Positions 1 to 7,453 are shown, counted from the first letter of the stretch. The stretch is DNA of 32,401 bases from Candidatus Hydrothermarchaeota archaeon (GCA_015521945.1 WANG01000187.1:1-32401), one strand, 5' to 3'. Notes: a model not told the origin generated them from the letters alone. Translations and numbers: made by a program.

Positions 1-158
1 GGAAAGCTCCACACCGTCGTGGTCTCAAGCTTAAAATCTTTCGGGGCGAACTTTTTTATAACGTGCCGCTCAGGCAGCTCAACCTTTACATCTTCTATGA
101 CGACGTAAGGATGGGCTTTGCGGAATTTGAGGTAGTCTTCGTGAGTTATTTCGCACAT
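1..158 (-). CDS. Probable DNA methyltransferase, N-terminal 52 codons (cut by window edge)
   Basis: An open frame begins with ATG at 158 on the minus strand and runs off the left end without a stop. The last visible residues, LETTTVWSF, resemble the N-terminal region of a family of archaeal and bacterial DNA methyltransferases in which a VWSFP-x-RG-x-WATH segment precedes the AdoMet-binding domain. Only the first part of that motif is in the window, so the catalytic motifs cannot be seen and the methylated base (N4-cytosine or N6-adenine) is unknown. The start is supported by an ATATAAA box centred near 184, about 26 bases upstream, which implies a leaderless mRNA. The gene diverges from an EVE-nuclease gene, the usual arrangement of a restriction-modification pair. 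The family call is from memory of the motif and is moderately sure. Confidence 0.55.
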   Translation of the reverse strand, partial: MCEITHEDYLKFRKAHPYVVIEDVKVELPERHVIKKFAPKDFKLETTTVWSF

Positions 159-180
159 TTTTTGTGATTCTGGATCATTA

Positions 181-187
181 TTTATAT
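181..187 (-). promoter_or_regulatory. TATA box of the methyltransferase gene
   Basis: Read on the minus strand, this is ATATAAA inside an AT-rich stretch. Its centre lies about 26 bases before the ATG at 158, the normal archaeal TATA-to-start-site spacing, so transcription would begin at or next to the start codon. Confidence 0.5.
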
Positions 188-196
188 CAGGGTACA

Positions 197-229
197 ATCC
201 GATCACTTTGCATAAATTTGTGATCGGAT
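197..229. promoter_or_regulatory. Perfect 10-bp inverted repeat in the divergent region, operator-like
   Basis: ATCCGATCAC (197-206) is matched by GTGATCGGAT (220-229) with 13 AT-rich bases between. It sits directly upstream of the BRE/TATA of the methyltransferase gene and about 70 bases upstream of the nuclease TATA box. That position would let a dimeric DNA-binding protein, or the methylation state of the GATC sites inside it, control either gene. No controller gene is visible in the window, so the role is inferred. Confidence 0.5.
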
Positions 230-256
230 CGATCTGACATTTCATATTTAAGCTTT

Positions 257-274
257 GTTACAGATTTTTGTAAC
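257..274. promoter_or_regulatory. Second perfect inverted repeat, GTTACA-N6-TGTAAC
   Basis: Six-base arms (257-262 and 269-274) flank a six-base spacer, with dyad symmetry spanning 18 bases. It lies about 25 bases upstream of the nuclease TATA box, where an archaeal activator or repressor could bind. Its sequence is unrelated to the first repeat, so it may bind a different protein. Confidence 0.4.
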
Positions 275-297
275 TGAGGTGTAATCAACAACCAAAA

Positions 298-305
298 GCT
301 TTAGA
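298..305 (+). promoter_or_regulatory. TATA-like box of the EVE-nuclease gene
   Basis: GCTTTAGA is centred about 27 bases before the ATG at 330. A transcript starting at the normal distance would begin at about 329, so the nuclease mRNA is probably leaderless. No Shine-Dalgarno sequence lies at a useful distance from the ATG; AGGAG at 310-314 is too far away. Confidence 0.4.
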
Positions 306-329
306 TCCTAGGAGCTTCAACTCTTATGC

Positions 330-1295
330 ATGCCTTCATACTTCTTCGTGGCGGTCTCAAATCAGGAGAACCTCAAGCTGTGCAAGCGTTATGCATTAGC
401 CGGGTTTACCAGCAACATAAATGGAGCGTGGGCTTTTTCGGAAATTGAAGCGGGGGACTACATCTCCTTTCTCTACGGTGCCAGAGCCCACAACCTCTAT
501 AAGGTGGTGCACAAGGAGGCGATAAAAAGTGCAGAAAACCTTCCGCCCTGGAAGCCGCTGACGTTTAAGGAGAGTAGAAAAACCTACCACTTCCCCTTTC
601 GCCTGTATCTCAAGCAGGTGCGAACCTTTGATGAGCCTATTGTCAGAGCTGAGTTCTCCTACATCGCCGAGAACCTACTGCTGCGCGGTGGATACAGGAA
701 AACCCACTTTCAGGCAGACCTCACAACCCTTCAGAACGTTTCACAGATGGGCGAGGTATTCAATGGCAAGGCGGAAGCGCTGGAAATGCCGCCCTATGAG
801 ACCTTTACGCCAACGTTTGTGAGGAGCAGGAAGGTTTCACCGCCCTACACCCTGCCCTTCCGCGAGGTGATACTTCAGGCATTGGTAAGGCGTTATTTGA
901 TGAAAGAAGAGAACCTCAAAGCTCTATTTGAAACCCTCAACCTGGACCATCTCCGCCCAGAAAGCTTTGAAATACTCAGCGAGAAGGCTCTGCCTCAGGG
1001 GCATGTGGACATCCTGATAAAAGAGGCTGTGCCCATTGGCATGGCTAAAAAGATTGTGGTGGAGGTTAAGCTGGGCAGAGCGAGCAAAGCAAGCATAGAG
1101 CAGCTTAAAAGCTACATGGCTGAGCTCGGCGAGGAGTGCGTTGCAGGTGTGCTTATAGCTGAGAACATGCCCAAGAGGATTAAAGATGAGAGAATTCACT
1201 TTTTCAGGTATGAATTCGGCGAGATAGAGCTAAAGCAGCCGCATAGCTTTGAAGAACTACTTTCAACGTTAAAATTAAAGGATCTAAAAGCATAA
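330..1295 (+). CDS. EVE/PUA-like domain fused to a PD-(D/E)XK nuclease; likely restriction endonuclease
   Basis: The 321-residue protein has two parts. Residues 1 to about 140 begin YFFVAVSNQENL and continue through a W-x-F and a GDYISFLYG segment, resembling EVE/YTH-type PUA-like domains that bind modified bases or nucleic acid. Residues about 175-320 look like a restriction-type nuclease: D227 in GHVDILI, then E245 and K247 in VVEVKLG, then Q258 in IEQLKSY, which is the D...ExK...Q layout of NucS-like and related PD-(D/E)XK enzymes. The gene diverges from a probable DNA methyltransferase across an AT-rich promoter region. I infer that it cuts unmodified or wrongly modified DNA. Base composition is clearly AT-richer than the housekeeping genes to the right, consistent with transfer. 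The nuclease call is fairly sure; the EVE call is less so. Confidence 0.7.
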   Translation: MPSYFFVAVSNQENLKLCKRYALAGFTSNINGAWAFSEIEAGDYISFLYGARAHNLYKVVHKEAIKSAENLPPWKPLTFKESRKTYHFPFRLYLKQVRTFDEPIVRAEFSYIAENLLLRGGYRKTHFQADLTTLQNVSQMGEVFNGKAEALEMPPYETFTPTFVRSRKVSPPYTLPFREVILQALVRRYLMKEENLKALFETLNLDHLRPESFEILSEKALPQGHVDILIKEAVPIGMAKKIVVEVKLGRASKASIEQLKSYMAELGEECVAGVLIAENMPKRIKDERIHFFRYEFGEIELKQPHSFEELLSTLKLKDLKA

Positions 1296-1366
1296 CTTAG
1301 CTTCTCCTCCAACCCGCCCGCAAACCTGGCACAAGCCCCCTGTTAGCGATGCAATCACCCCACATT

Positions 1367-1410
1367 CTGAGGCTGCTACGGGGCTCAACCACGGGGGAAG
1401 GTAGCCTCAG
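1367..1410. other. Imperfect hairpin in the intergenic region 1296-1475
   Basis: CTGAGGC (1367-1373) pairs with GCCTCAG (1404-1410). After a three-base bulge, TAC (1377-1379) pairs with GTA (1401-1403). The loop holds a G-rich run. It is the only structure I see in the roughly 180-base gap between the nuclease gene and the next start. It is not a tRNA, and no U-tract follows it. It could be a remnant, a leader structure or chance. Confidence 0.25.
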
Positions 1411-1446
1411 GCAGGATGGCGATGGAGCCCTGCCCCATCCGGAAGC

Positions 1447-1453
1447 TTTATAT
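1447..1453 (+). promoter_or_regulatory. TATA box of the metallo-hydrolase gene
   Basis: TTTATAT, preceded by a purine-rich BRE-like GGAAGC, is a strong archaeal TATA box. Its centre near 1450 predicts transcription from about 1475. That excludes the upstream ATG at 1416 and points to the GTG at 1476 as the start codon. Confidence 0.6.
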
Positions 1454-1475
1454 CCTGCACCAAACAATAGCGGAA

Positions 1476-2414
1476 GTGGAAGGGAGCTCTGGAGGTGGCG
1501 CTCTGCGGCTTGGCAACGGTATTGAGCTCTGCGTGGATGGAGAGGAGCTGTATCTTGACCCAAAGCGGGTTAAAGGGCTGAGCTTTGTCTCCCATGCCCA
1601 CTCCGACCACGTGCCGCGCGGGGGCGCCGGAGAGGTGGTGTGCACCAGGGAGACCGCAGCCCTCGCGGGGCTAAGGGGTGAGTGCAGCACCCCCCTGCGG
1701 CGTGGCTCCGTTGAGCTCAGGCTTCTGAACTCGGGTCACATGCTGGGGGCGAGCCAGCTCCTCATAGAGAACCGCTTCCGGGTGCTCTACACAGGAGACC
1801 TGCGGGTTGAGGGTGGCGTGCTGACCCCTCCGGCTCAGGCTGAGAAGTGCGACGTGCTCATAGTGGAGTCAACCTTCGGCACCCCCAGGTACGAGTTTCC
1901 CCCTCTGGAGGAGACGGTGAAGCAGATGCAGGACTGGGCGGAGGAGTGCCACCGCAGAGGAGAAACCCCCGTGTTCCTCGGGTATGCCCTGGGGAAGGCG
2001 CAGGAGCTCACCAAGGTGCTCTCCTCAAGCTTCAGGGTTGAGGTTCATCCCGCCGTGCTCAAAAACAACCGCACCTATGAGGCGATGGGAGCGGAGCTCG
2101 GCGCCTACCACCCCATCACCGACAGATGCAGGGAGGACAGGGTGCTGATACTCCCGCCCTCAGCCAGGAGGTGCTTACCCGGAGGCTGCAGGGTGGCGGT
2201 GGTCAGCGGGTGGGCGGTTCACGGGGGGACGAAGCGCAGGTACGGGGCAGATGCCGCCTTCCCCCTCAGCGACCACAGCGACTTCTACTCCTTGGTGCGG
2301 TACGTGGAGCGCGTCTCCCCCCAGGTGGTTTACACCGTCCACGGGTTCGCCAGGGAGTTTGCGGCTGAGCTGAGGGAGCGGGGGTTCTACGCCGAGCCCC
2401 TGGAAAGGCTATGA
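1476..2414 (+). CDS. Metallo-beta-lactamase-fold hydrolase, beta-CASP / exonuclease-like
   Basis: The protein has the metallo-beta-lactamase signature HAHSDH (residues 40-45 from the GTG start), a later GH in NSGHMLGAS, D in YTGDLR, and a C-terminal LSDHSDF plus VHG. These are the metal ligands of the MBL fold followed by the YSH1/CPSF-like RNA-metabolism region. Relatives are annotated as mRNA 3'-processing or DNA-ligase-associated exonucleases, so nuclease activity is likely and the substrate is unknown. The frame is open back to ATG 1416, but a TATA box at 1447-1453 lies inside that extension, so I start at GTG 1476. A CTG at 1503 preceded by GGAGGTG is another in-frame option. The length of 312 residues fits the family. 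The gene converges on, and overlaps by six bases, the zinc-finger gene on the other strand. Confidence 0.75.
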   Translation: MEGSSGGGALRLGNGIELCVDGEELYLDPKRVKGLSFVSHAHSDHVPRGGAGEVVCTRETAALAGLRGECSTPLRRGSVELRLLNSGHMLGASQLLIENRFRVLYTGDLRVEGGVLTPPAQAEKCDVLIVESTFGTPRYEFPPLEETVKQMQDWAEECHRRGETPVFLGYALGKAQELTKVLSSSFRVEVHPAVLKNNRTYEAMGAELGAYHPITDRCREDRVLILPPSARRCLPGGCRVAVVSGWAVHGGTKRRYGADAAFPLSDHSDFYSLVRYVERVSPQVVYTVHGFAREFAAELRERGFYAEPLERL

Positions 2415-2747
2415 GGTGTTTATCCTCCTGATGCACTCGCTCCCGTAGGGACCGAGCTCAAACCCCCCCGCCTCCAGGTAGTGGCAGAGGGTTATCCTCC
2501 TGCCGCACCTCCTGCACACGGCGTCGCACCTGCGCCTCCTGCACCTCGCCCTGGCGGGCTCCCCGAGGAGCACTATTTCCCCGCCCTCCCGGCGTATCAC
2601 ACCCCTGCGCACCCCCTCGGCGAGCACCCTCTCGGAGAGCCTGGTGACCATGCTTATTATGCCGATGGCCTCCTTAACCCTCAGCCTCCTCTCACGGGCG
2701 CACCTCAGAAGCTCAAGCGCCGCGTCCACCTTCTCCTGTGCCTGCAT
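2409..2747 (-). CDS. Small helix-turn-helix plus zinc-finger protein (DUF5830-like)
   Basis: The 112-residue product starts MQAQEKVDAALELL. An N-terminal helical, winged-helix-like part is followed by a cysteine-rich C-terminus. This has CRRRRC, CRRCGR and a final LGPYGSECI segment, with a histidine in LCHYLEAGG. That CxxC, GPYGSxC ending recalls a small conserved family known from haloarchaea and methanogens (DUF5830-like, from memory). The likely role is nucleic-acid binding, but the function is not established. The frame extends up to 2801 into ileS, but an AT-rich TATA-like box at 2771-2780 places the transcript start at about 2750, so ATG 2747 is preferred and the mRNA is probably leaderless. 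It diverges from ileS with overlapping promoters. Confidence 0.65.
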   Translation of the reverse strand: MQAQEKVDAALELLRCARERRLRVKEAIGIISMVTRLSERVLAEGVRRGVIRREGGEIVLLGEPARARCRRRRCDAVCRRCGRRITLCHYLEAGGFELGPYGSECIRRINTS

Positions 2748-2754
2748 CCCAACG

Positions 2755-2761
2755 TTTATAT
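2755..2761 (+). promoter_or_regulatory. TATA box of ileS
   Basis: TTTATAT lies about 25 bases before a predicted transcript start near 2783. GGTGAG at 2787-2792 then serves as ribosome binding site seven bases before ATG 2800. Confidence 0.5.
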
Positions 2762-2770
2762 TCGTGAGCC

Positions 2771-2780
2771 TAAAAATAAA
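2771..2780 (-). promoter_or_regulatory. TATA box of the zinc-finger gene
   Basis: On the minus strand this reads TTTATTTTTA. Its centre is about 28 bases before ATG 2747. It interlocks with the ileS promoter, so RNA polymerases starting in the two directions would compete for the same 50 bases. Confidence 0.45.
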
Positions 2781-2799
2781 CTTCCCGGTGAGTGCACCC

Positions 2800-5700
2800 A
2801 TGGTAAAGCCAGCGCAGAGAAACCCGGACTTCAGGAAGCTTGAGCAGCAGATTCAGAGCTTCTGGGAGGAGAGGGGCATATACAGGAGAAGCGGGGAGGG
2901 CAAGAAGAAGACCTTCTACTTCCTTGATGGGCCACCCTACGCCAGCGGCTCAATACACCTGGGCACCGCCTGGAATAAGATAATAAAGGATGCGGTTCTG
3001 CGCTACCTGAGCATGAGGGGGTACAGGGTGCACCGCATGCCGGGGTGGGACTGTCACGGGCTGCCGATAGAGGTGAAGGTTGAGAAGGAGATGGGGATAC
3101 GGGACAAGAGGGAAATTGAGGGCAACGTTGAGGCTTTTGTGGAGGCATGCAGGCGCTGGGCGCTCAGGCATGTGGACATAATGACCCGCCAGTTCAGGCG
3201 CCTGGGGGTGTGGATGGACTGGGAGGAGCCCTACATGACCCTCAGGGACGAGTACATAGAGTCCGCCTGGTGGACGATAAAGCGGGCGCACGAGAAGGGG
3301 CTCCTGACGAGGGACCTGAGGGTGGTTACCTGGTGCCCCAGGTGCGAGACGGCGCTGGCGGATGCGGAGGTGGAGTACGGAGAGCGCACCGACCCCAGCA
3401 TCTACCTGCGCTTCAGGGTGCGGGGAAGGGAGGACGAGTACCTGCTGGTGTGGACCACCACCCCCTGGACGCTTATCGCCAACCTGGCTGTGGCGGTGCA
3501 TCCCGAGTTTGAGTACGCCAGGGTGAGGACCCCCTTAGGGGTGCTGGTGGTTGCGAGGGAGCAGCTCGGGCTGCTGGAGAGGCTGGGGATAGAGGGGGAG
3601 GTTGTGGAGGTGCTCACCGGCAGGGAGCTGGAGGGGCTGGAGTACCTGCACCCCCTTGAGGGCGACCTGGGGTACGAGCTTCCCGAGAACTCCTGCAGGG
3701 TGATTCTCGCCGACTTCGTCACCCTGGGGGAGGGCACGGGGCTGGTACACTGCGCCCCAGGGCATGGACCTGAGGACTTTGAGGTGGCGAAGAGGTACGG
3801 GATACCCGCGATATGCCCCGTGGATGAAAGGGGCAGGTTCACTGAGCAGGCAGGGAAGTTCGCGGGGCTCAGGGTGAAGAAGGATGACGCCAGGATAATT
3901 GAGGAGCTGGAGAGCAGGGGGGTGCTGGTGAGAGCAGAGAAGATTACCCACCGCTACGGCCACTGCTGGCGGTGCAAGTCCCCCATAATCTACCGTGCAA
4001 CCGAGCAGTGGTTCATCACCGTCTCCCACCTAAGGGACAGGATGCTGGAGGAGGTGGAGAGGGTTGAGTGGGTGCCCGAGTGGGCGGGCAGCTCGCGCTT
4101 CCGTGAGTGGGTGGCGGGGGCGAAGGACTGGACCATATCCAGGCAGCGCTACTGGGGGATTCCTCTGCCTGTGTGGCTCTGCGACTCCTGCGGTGATATG
4201 GAGGTCATGGGCTCAAAGGCAGAGCTGGAGCAGAGGGCAGGCAGGGTAAGGGAGCTGCATCGCCCCTACGTGGACGTTGCCTACCCCTGCGAGTGCGGGG
4301 GGGAGAAGCGCAGGGTTGAGGATGTGCTGGACGTGTGGTTTGACTCTGGGGTGGCACCCTGGGCGTCCCTCGGATACCCCGCAAGAGAAGAGCCCTTCCG
4401 CACCCTCTACCCCGTGGATTTCATAACCGAGGGGCACGACCAGACCAGAGGATGGTTCTACTCCCTCCTGGGGTGCGGGCTCATAGCCTTTGATGAGGTA
4501 CCCTACAGGAAGGTGCTGATGCACGGGTTCACCTTAGATGAGAGGGGGGAGAAGATGAGCAAGAGCCGGGGCAACGTCATTGAGCCCGAGGAGGTGGTCA
4601 ACGCCTTCTGCGCTGACGTGCTCAGGTTCTACGTGCTCTGGGCGAACAAGCCCTGGGAGGACCTGCGCTTCAGCTGGAGCGAGGTCAGGGTGGTGGCGAA
4701 GATGTTCAACATCCTGTGGAACGCCCACGTGTTCGCCACCACGTACATGAGCCTTGACTCCTTTGCTCCTAAGGGGGTGAGGGGCGAGAGCCTCAAGCCC
4801 GAGGACAGGTGGATGCTCTCCAGGGTGAACTCCTTAGTGCGGAGGGTGGGGGAGGCTTTTGAGAGGCTGGAGCTGCACCGCGCTACCAGGGAGCTGCAGG
4901 AGTTCATACTTGAGGACCTGAGCAGGTGGTACATCCCCTTGGTCAGGCCCCGCACCTGGTATGAGGAGGAGAGCCCCGAGAAGCTCGCCGCCTACGAGGT
5001 GCTGCACCGCACCCTGCAGACCCTCGCCAAGCTGCTTGCCCCCGTGGCGCCCCACCTGAGCGAGGCGATGTACCAGGACCTGGAGTGCGGGGAGAGCGTG
5101 CACTTGGAGAGCTTCCCGGAGGCTGAGGAGGAGTGGGTGGATGAGAGGCTTGAGGCGCAGATGAGGATGGTGAGGGGCATGGTGGACGCCTGCTTGGCAG
5201 CCAGGCAGAGGCTGGGGGTGAAGCGCAGGTGGCCCTTGGTGAAGCTCGTGGTCCTGCCGGAGAGGGAGGAGGTGGGGGAGGCGGCAGAGGCGCTGGAGGA
5301 GCTCCTGCTGAGCCAGTGCAACGCCCTGGAGCTGGAGGTGCTCAGCCCTGGAGAGGAGGTGAGGGAGGCTGAGATTGTTGCGGTGCCAGAGATGGGCGCC
5401 ATAGGCAGGGAGTTCAGGAAGCAGGCGCCGGAGGTTGCCAGGGCGCTGGAGGAGGCGGACGCCGAGGCTCTGAGCAGGGAGATGGAGAGCAGAGGGTGGG
5501 CTGAAGTGCAGCTCGGGGACGGGAGCAGGGTGAGGGTAAGGAGGGAGCACGTGCGCTTTGAGCGCCGCCTGCCCGAGAGCATGGCGTGCGAGGAGTTTGA
5601 GGGTGGCAGGGTGTGCATAGACGCCAGGAGAACCGAGCGGGTGATGGAGCTGGGGCTCGCCAGGGAGGTGGTGAGGAGGGTGCAGGAGATGCGCAAGGAG

Positions 5701-5907
5701 CTGGAGCTGGAGGTTGATGCCTACATCACCACCAGGATAAGCGCCCCCTCCGAGCAGCTTCCCTACCTGAGGGCGCAGCAGGAGTACATCGCCAGGGAGA
5801 CCCGCTCAAGGGAGCTGGTTATTGCGGAGGAGGCGCAGCACTTCGGGCATGTCAGGGAGTGGAGCATAGACGGCAGCAGGGTCGTGATTTCGGTTGCCGA
5901 GGCGTGA
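2800..5907 (+). CDS. ileS: Isoleucyl-tRNA synthetase
   Basis: This 1035-residue class I enzyme charges tRNA-Ile with isoleucine in the cytoplasm. The HIGH motif appears as HLGT (residues 53-56) after LDGPPYASGS, and KMSKS is exact at residues 585-589 in GEKMSKSRGN. The editing (CP1) domain lies between, with WTTTPWTL and the GTGLVHCAPGHG segment. Cysteine pairs in WCPRCE, CWRCK and LCDSCG are probable zinc ligands. The anticodon-binding region fills the last 350 residues. The frame is open upstream to 2644, but the N-terminal motif MVKPAQRNPDFRKLE, a GGTGAG site at 2787-2792 and the TATA box at 2755-2761 fix the start at 2800. The stop is one base from the stop of the convergent DegT gene. 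Confidence 0.96.
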   Translation: MVKPAQRNPDFRKLEQQIQSFWEERGIYRRSGEGKKKTFYFLDGPPYASGSIHLGTAWNKIIKDAVLRYLSMRGYRVHRMPGWDCHGLPIEVKVEKEMGIRDKREIEGNVEAFVEACRRWALRHVDIMTRQFRRLGVWMDWEEPYMTLRDEYIESAWWTIKRAHEKGLLTRDLRVVTWCPRCETALADAEVEYGERTDPSIYLRFRVRGREDEYLLVWTTTPWTLIANLAVAVHPEFEYARVRTPLGVLVVAREQLGLLERLGIEGEVVEVLTGRELEGLEYLHPLEGDLGYELPENSCRVILADFVTLGEGTGLVHCAPGHGPEDFEVAKRYGIPAICPVDERGRFTEQAGKFAGLRVKKDDARIIEELESRGVLVRAEKITHRYGHCWRCKSPIIYRATEQWFITVSHLRDRMLEEVERVEWVPEWAGSSRFREWVAGAKDWTISRQRYWGIPLPVWLCDSCGDMEVMGSKAELEQRAGRVRELHRPYVDVAYPCECGGEKRRVEDVLDVWFDSGVAPWASLGYPAREEPFRTLYPVDFITEGHDQTRGWFYSLLGCGLIAFDEVPYRKVLMHGFTLDERGEKMSKSRGNVIEPEEVVNAFCADVLRFYVLWANKPWEDLRFSWSEVRVVAKMFNILWNAHVFATTYMSLDSFAPKGVRGESLKPEDRWMLSRVNSLVRRVGEAFERLELHRATRELQEFILEDLSRWYIPLVRPRTWYEEESPEKLAAYEVLHRTLQTLAKLLAPVAPHLSEAMYQDLECGESVHLESFPEAEEEWVDERLEAQMRMVRGMVDACLAARQRLGVKRRWPLVKLVVLPEREEVGEAAEALEELLLSQCNALELEVLSPGEEVREAEIVAVPEMGAIGREFRKQAPEVARALEEADAEALSREMESRGWAEVQLGDGSRVRVRREHVRFERRLPESMACEEFEGGRVCIDARRTERVMELGLAREVVRRVQEMRKELELEVDAYITTRISAPSEQLPYLRAQQEYIARETRSRELVIAEEAQHFGHVREWSIDGSRVVISVAEA

Positions 5908-5908
5908 T

Positions 5909-7003
5909 TCAGGCGCTGAGGGATGCCTCAAAAGCCTCAGCTATGGCGCGGGCGTCACGGTGGGTGTAGTGGGGCTGCACGGGCAGGGTGAGTATCCTGC
6001 GGCTCACCTCAAGGGTTACTGGGTACTCGCCGGGAGCGTACCTCCGCATCCCGGGGTGGAGGATGATGGTGTCGTGCCACGTCCTGTGAGCCACCACGCC
6101 ACGCCTGCGCAGGTGCGCCGCCACCTGCGGGGGTGAGCTCTCCTCGGGCAGAAGAACCGCAAGCGACTGCCAGGAGGAGCGGGCATCCCTCTCCACCCTC
6201 TGCACCTCATACCCGCTGAGCTCACTCGCAAGAGCTTCCGCAAACCTCCTGCGCCTCAGGGTGAGCTCCTCAATTCTGGGGAAGAGGCGGTTGAAGATGC
6301 TCAGGTCTATGGGGCTGCACCTCCCCGTGGCGTACCCCCCGCCGCCCCCTCTCCTGAGCCGCAGAAGCAGGGGGTGCACCTCCCTGGTGACGTAGGGCAG
6401 CCTGAGGAGGTGCCCGAGCGCAGGGGCTCCAGCAGGGGGCTCATCCACACCCTCAGAGGCGCAGAGGAAGCCTCCCGAGGGGGTGGGCAGGAGCTTGTAC
6501 ATGGAGAACACCGAGTACCTCCCGAAGGTTCCCACGGGCATGCCCCTGTACCTCGCCCCGAGAGCGTGGGCGCAGTCCTCTATGAGGTGCGCCTCTGCGT
6601 CAGAGGCGAGCTCGGTGAGGGCGGTGAGCTGGCAGGGGTTGCCGAAGGTGTGCACCGCGAGCAGGGCATCCCCCCTGGAAATAACCTCCTGCACCCCCTC
6701 GGGGGAGATGTTCAGGGTGCCCCTGTGCACGTCCACGAAGACCGGCCTGACCCCGAGCTTAAGGAGCACCTCCGCCAGCTCGGGGCACAGGAAGGCGGGC
6801 ATCACCACCCTCCTCACCTCAAGGCGCCTCAGGATGTGCTCAAGAGCAGCACGGGCGCAGCAGAAGTCCACCGCCTCCCTGCCCAAGTACGCGCGCACCA
6901 GCTCCCTGAACTTGGTGCGCTGCTCTCCAGGTGCCCTAAGAGCGGCAAGCAGGGCTCCGGCAAGCTCCGCCGCGGGTATGGTGGGTACCGGGGAGTAGAG
7001 CAT
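5909..7003 (-). CDS. DegT/DnrJ/EryC1/StrS-family PLP-dependent aminotransferase
   Basis: The 364-residue protein belongs to the sugar-aminotransferase family that transfers an amino group to nucleotide-linked ketosugars or cyclitols. Visible marks are LIEDCAHALGA (D143 binds the PLP ring nitrogen) and SMYKLLPTPSGGFL, in which K170 is the probable Schiff-base lysine, followed by the family's glycine-rich turn. VVMPAFLCPE and VDVHRGTLNI match the usual PxF...VD-x-TxNI layout. It stands alone between convergent ileS and a divergent unknown gene, not in a surface-sugar cluster, so its substrate cannot be guessed. ATG 7003 lies about 28 bases after a TGTATTAAC box, consistent with a leaderless start. 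Confidence 0.85.
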   Translation of the reverse strand: MLYSPVPTIPAAELAGALLAALRAPGEQRTKFRELVRAYLGREAVDFCCARAALEHILRRLEVRRVVMPAFLCPELAEVLLKLGVRPVFVDVHRGTLNISPEGVQEVISRGDALLAVHTFGNPCQLTALTELASDAEAHLIEDCAHALGARYRGMPVGTFGRYSVFSMYKLLPTPSGGFLCASEGVDEPPAGAPALGHLLRLPYVTREVHPLLLRLRRGGGGGYATGRCSPIDLSIFNRLFPRIEELTLRRRRFAEALASELSGYEVQRVERDARSSWQSLAVLLPEESSPPQVAAHLRRRGVVAHRTWHDTIILHPGMRRYAPGEYPVTLEVSRRILTLPVQPHYTHRDARAIAEAFEASLSA

Positions 7004-7010
7004 GGGTTAG

Positions 7011-7036
7011 GTTTTTGGAGGCGCCTGTTAATACAC
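7011..7036. promoter_or_regulatory. Divergent promoter pair between the DegT gene and the 133-aa gene
   Basis: TGTATTAAC on the minus strand (centre about 7031) suits ATG 7003. GTTTTTGG on the plus strand (7011-7018) lies about 28 bases before ATG 7043. Both starts fall close to the predicted transcript starts. The plus-strand box is a poor TATA match. Confidence 0.35.
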
Positions 7037-7042
7037 TTTGCC

Positions 7043-7444
7043 ATGATTGCGGAGGCTCTGCTTGAGCGCCTTGAGGGAATTGCCAGAAGCACGAAGCTCA
7101 GGCGCAGGGGCGACTGCGTGTCCGCGAGCGCCTTCCTGGAGGCTGAGAGGTACGGGGAGGCCGAGCGTGTTATCGTGCAGTTTCTCGGGGAGAAGCGGGG
7201 GTGCGAGCTCATAACCTGCAGGGTTGCCAGCGGGGAGATTGCAGATTCGGGAGAGGTGCACTTCCGCATCCTGAGAGGAGTGGTGCACGAGTTCTACGGG
7301 TACGAGGAGGAGATGGTGTGCTTTCTCAGGCTCTTCCACCTGAGAGACTGGAGGGGCAGGGAGTGGTGCGCCGTTTATGCCGACGAGACGCCGAGCGCCT
7401 GGTGGGAGAATGATTTAACACGTCAGCCTCGGGAGAGGGGGTGA
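7043..7444 (+). CDS. Uncharacterised 133-residue protein
   Basis: I do not recognise this family. The start is ATG 7043 (MIAEALLERLEG); the frame is open far upstream, but that part is antisense to the DegT gene and has the composition of a shadow. The protein is soluble and mixed alpha/beta. It has a charged N-terminal helix, a central strand-rich part (RVIVQFLGEKRG, then VHFRILRGVVHEFYGYEEE) and a tryptophan-rich C-terminus (DWRGREWCAVYADE, SAWW). It has no membrane segment and no metal motif. The next gene starts nine bases after its stop, so the two are probably cotranscribed and may act together. Confidence 0.6.
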   Translation: MIAEALLERLEGIARSTKLRRRGDCVSASAFLEAERYGEAERVIVQFLGEKRGCELITCRVASGEIADSGEVHFRILRGVVHEFYGYEEEMVCFLRLFHLRDWRGREWCAVYADETPSAWWENDLTRQPRERG

Positions 7445-7453
7445 GGGTGCTGC

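Noticed and set aside
1367..1410. tRNA or box C/D RNA in the intergenic hairpin
   Set aside because: There is no cloverleaf, T-loop or clear C and D boxes on either strand.
1416..1475. Longer N-terminus of the metallo-hydrolase from ATG 1416
   Set aside because: A strong TATA box at 1447-1453 lies inside it and the added residues do not resemble the family.
2644..2799. 52-residue N-terminal extension of IleRS
   Set aside because: It covers the promoter and ribosome site and is antisense to the zinc-finger gene; the IleRS family starts at MVKPAQRNPD-like sequence.
6374..7042. Plus-strand frame extending the 133-residue gene to 356 residues
   Set aside because: It is antisense to the DegT aminotransferase, and its proline/glycine/glutamate-rich composition is that of a GC-rich shadow frame.
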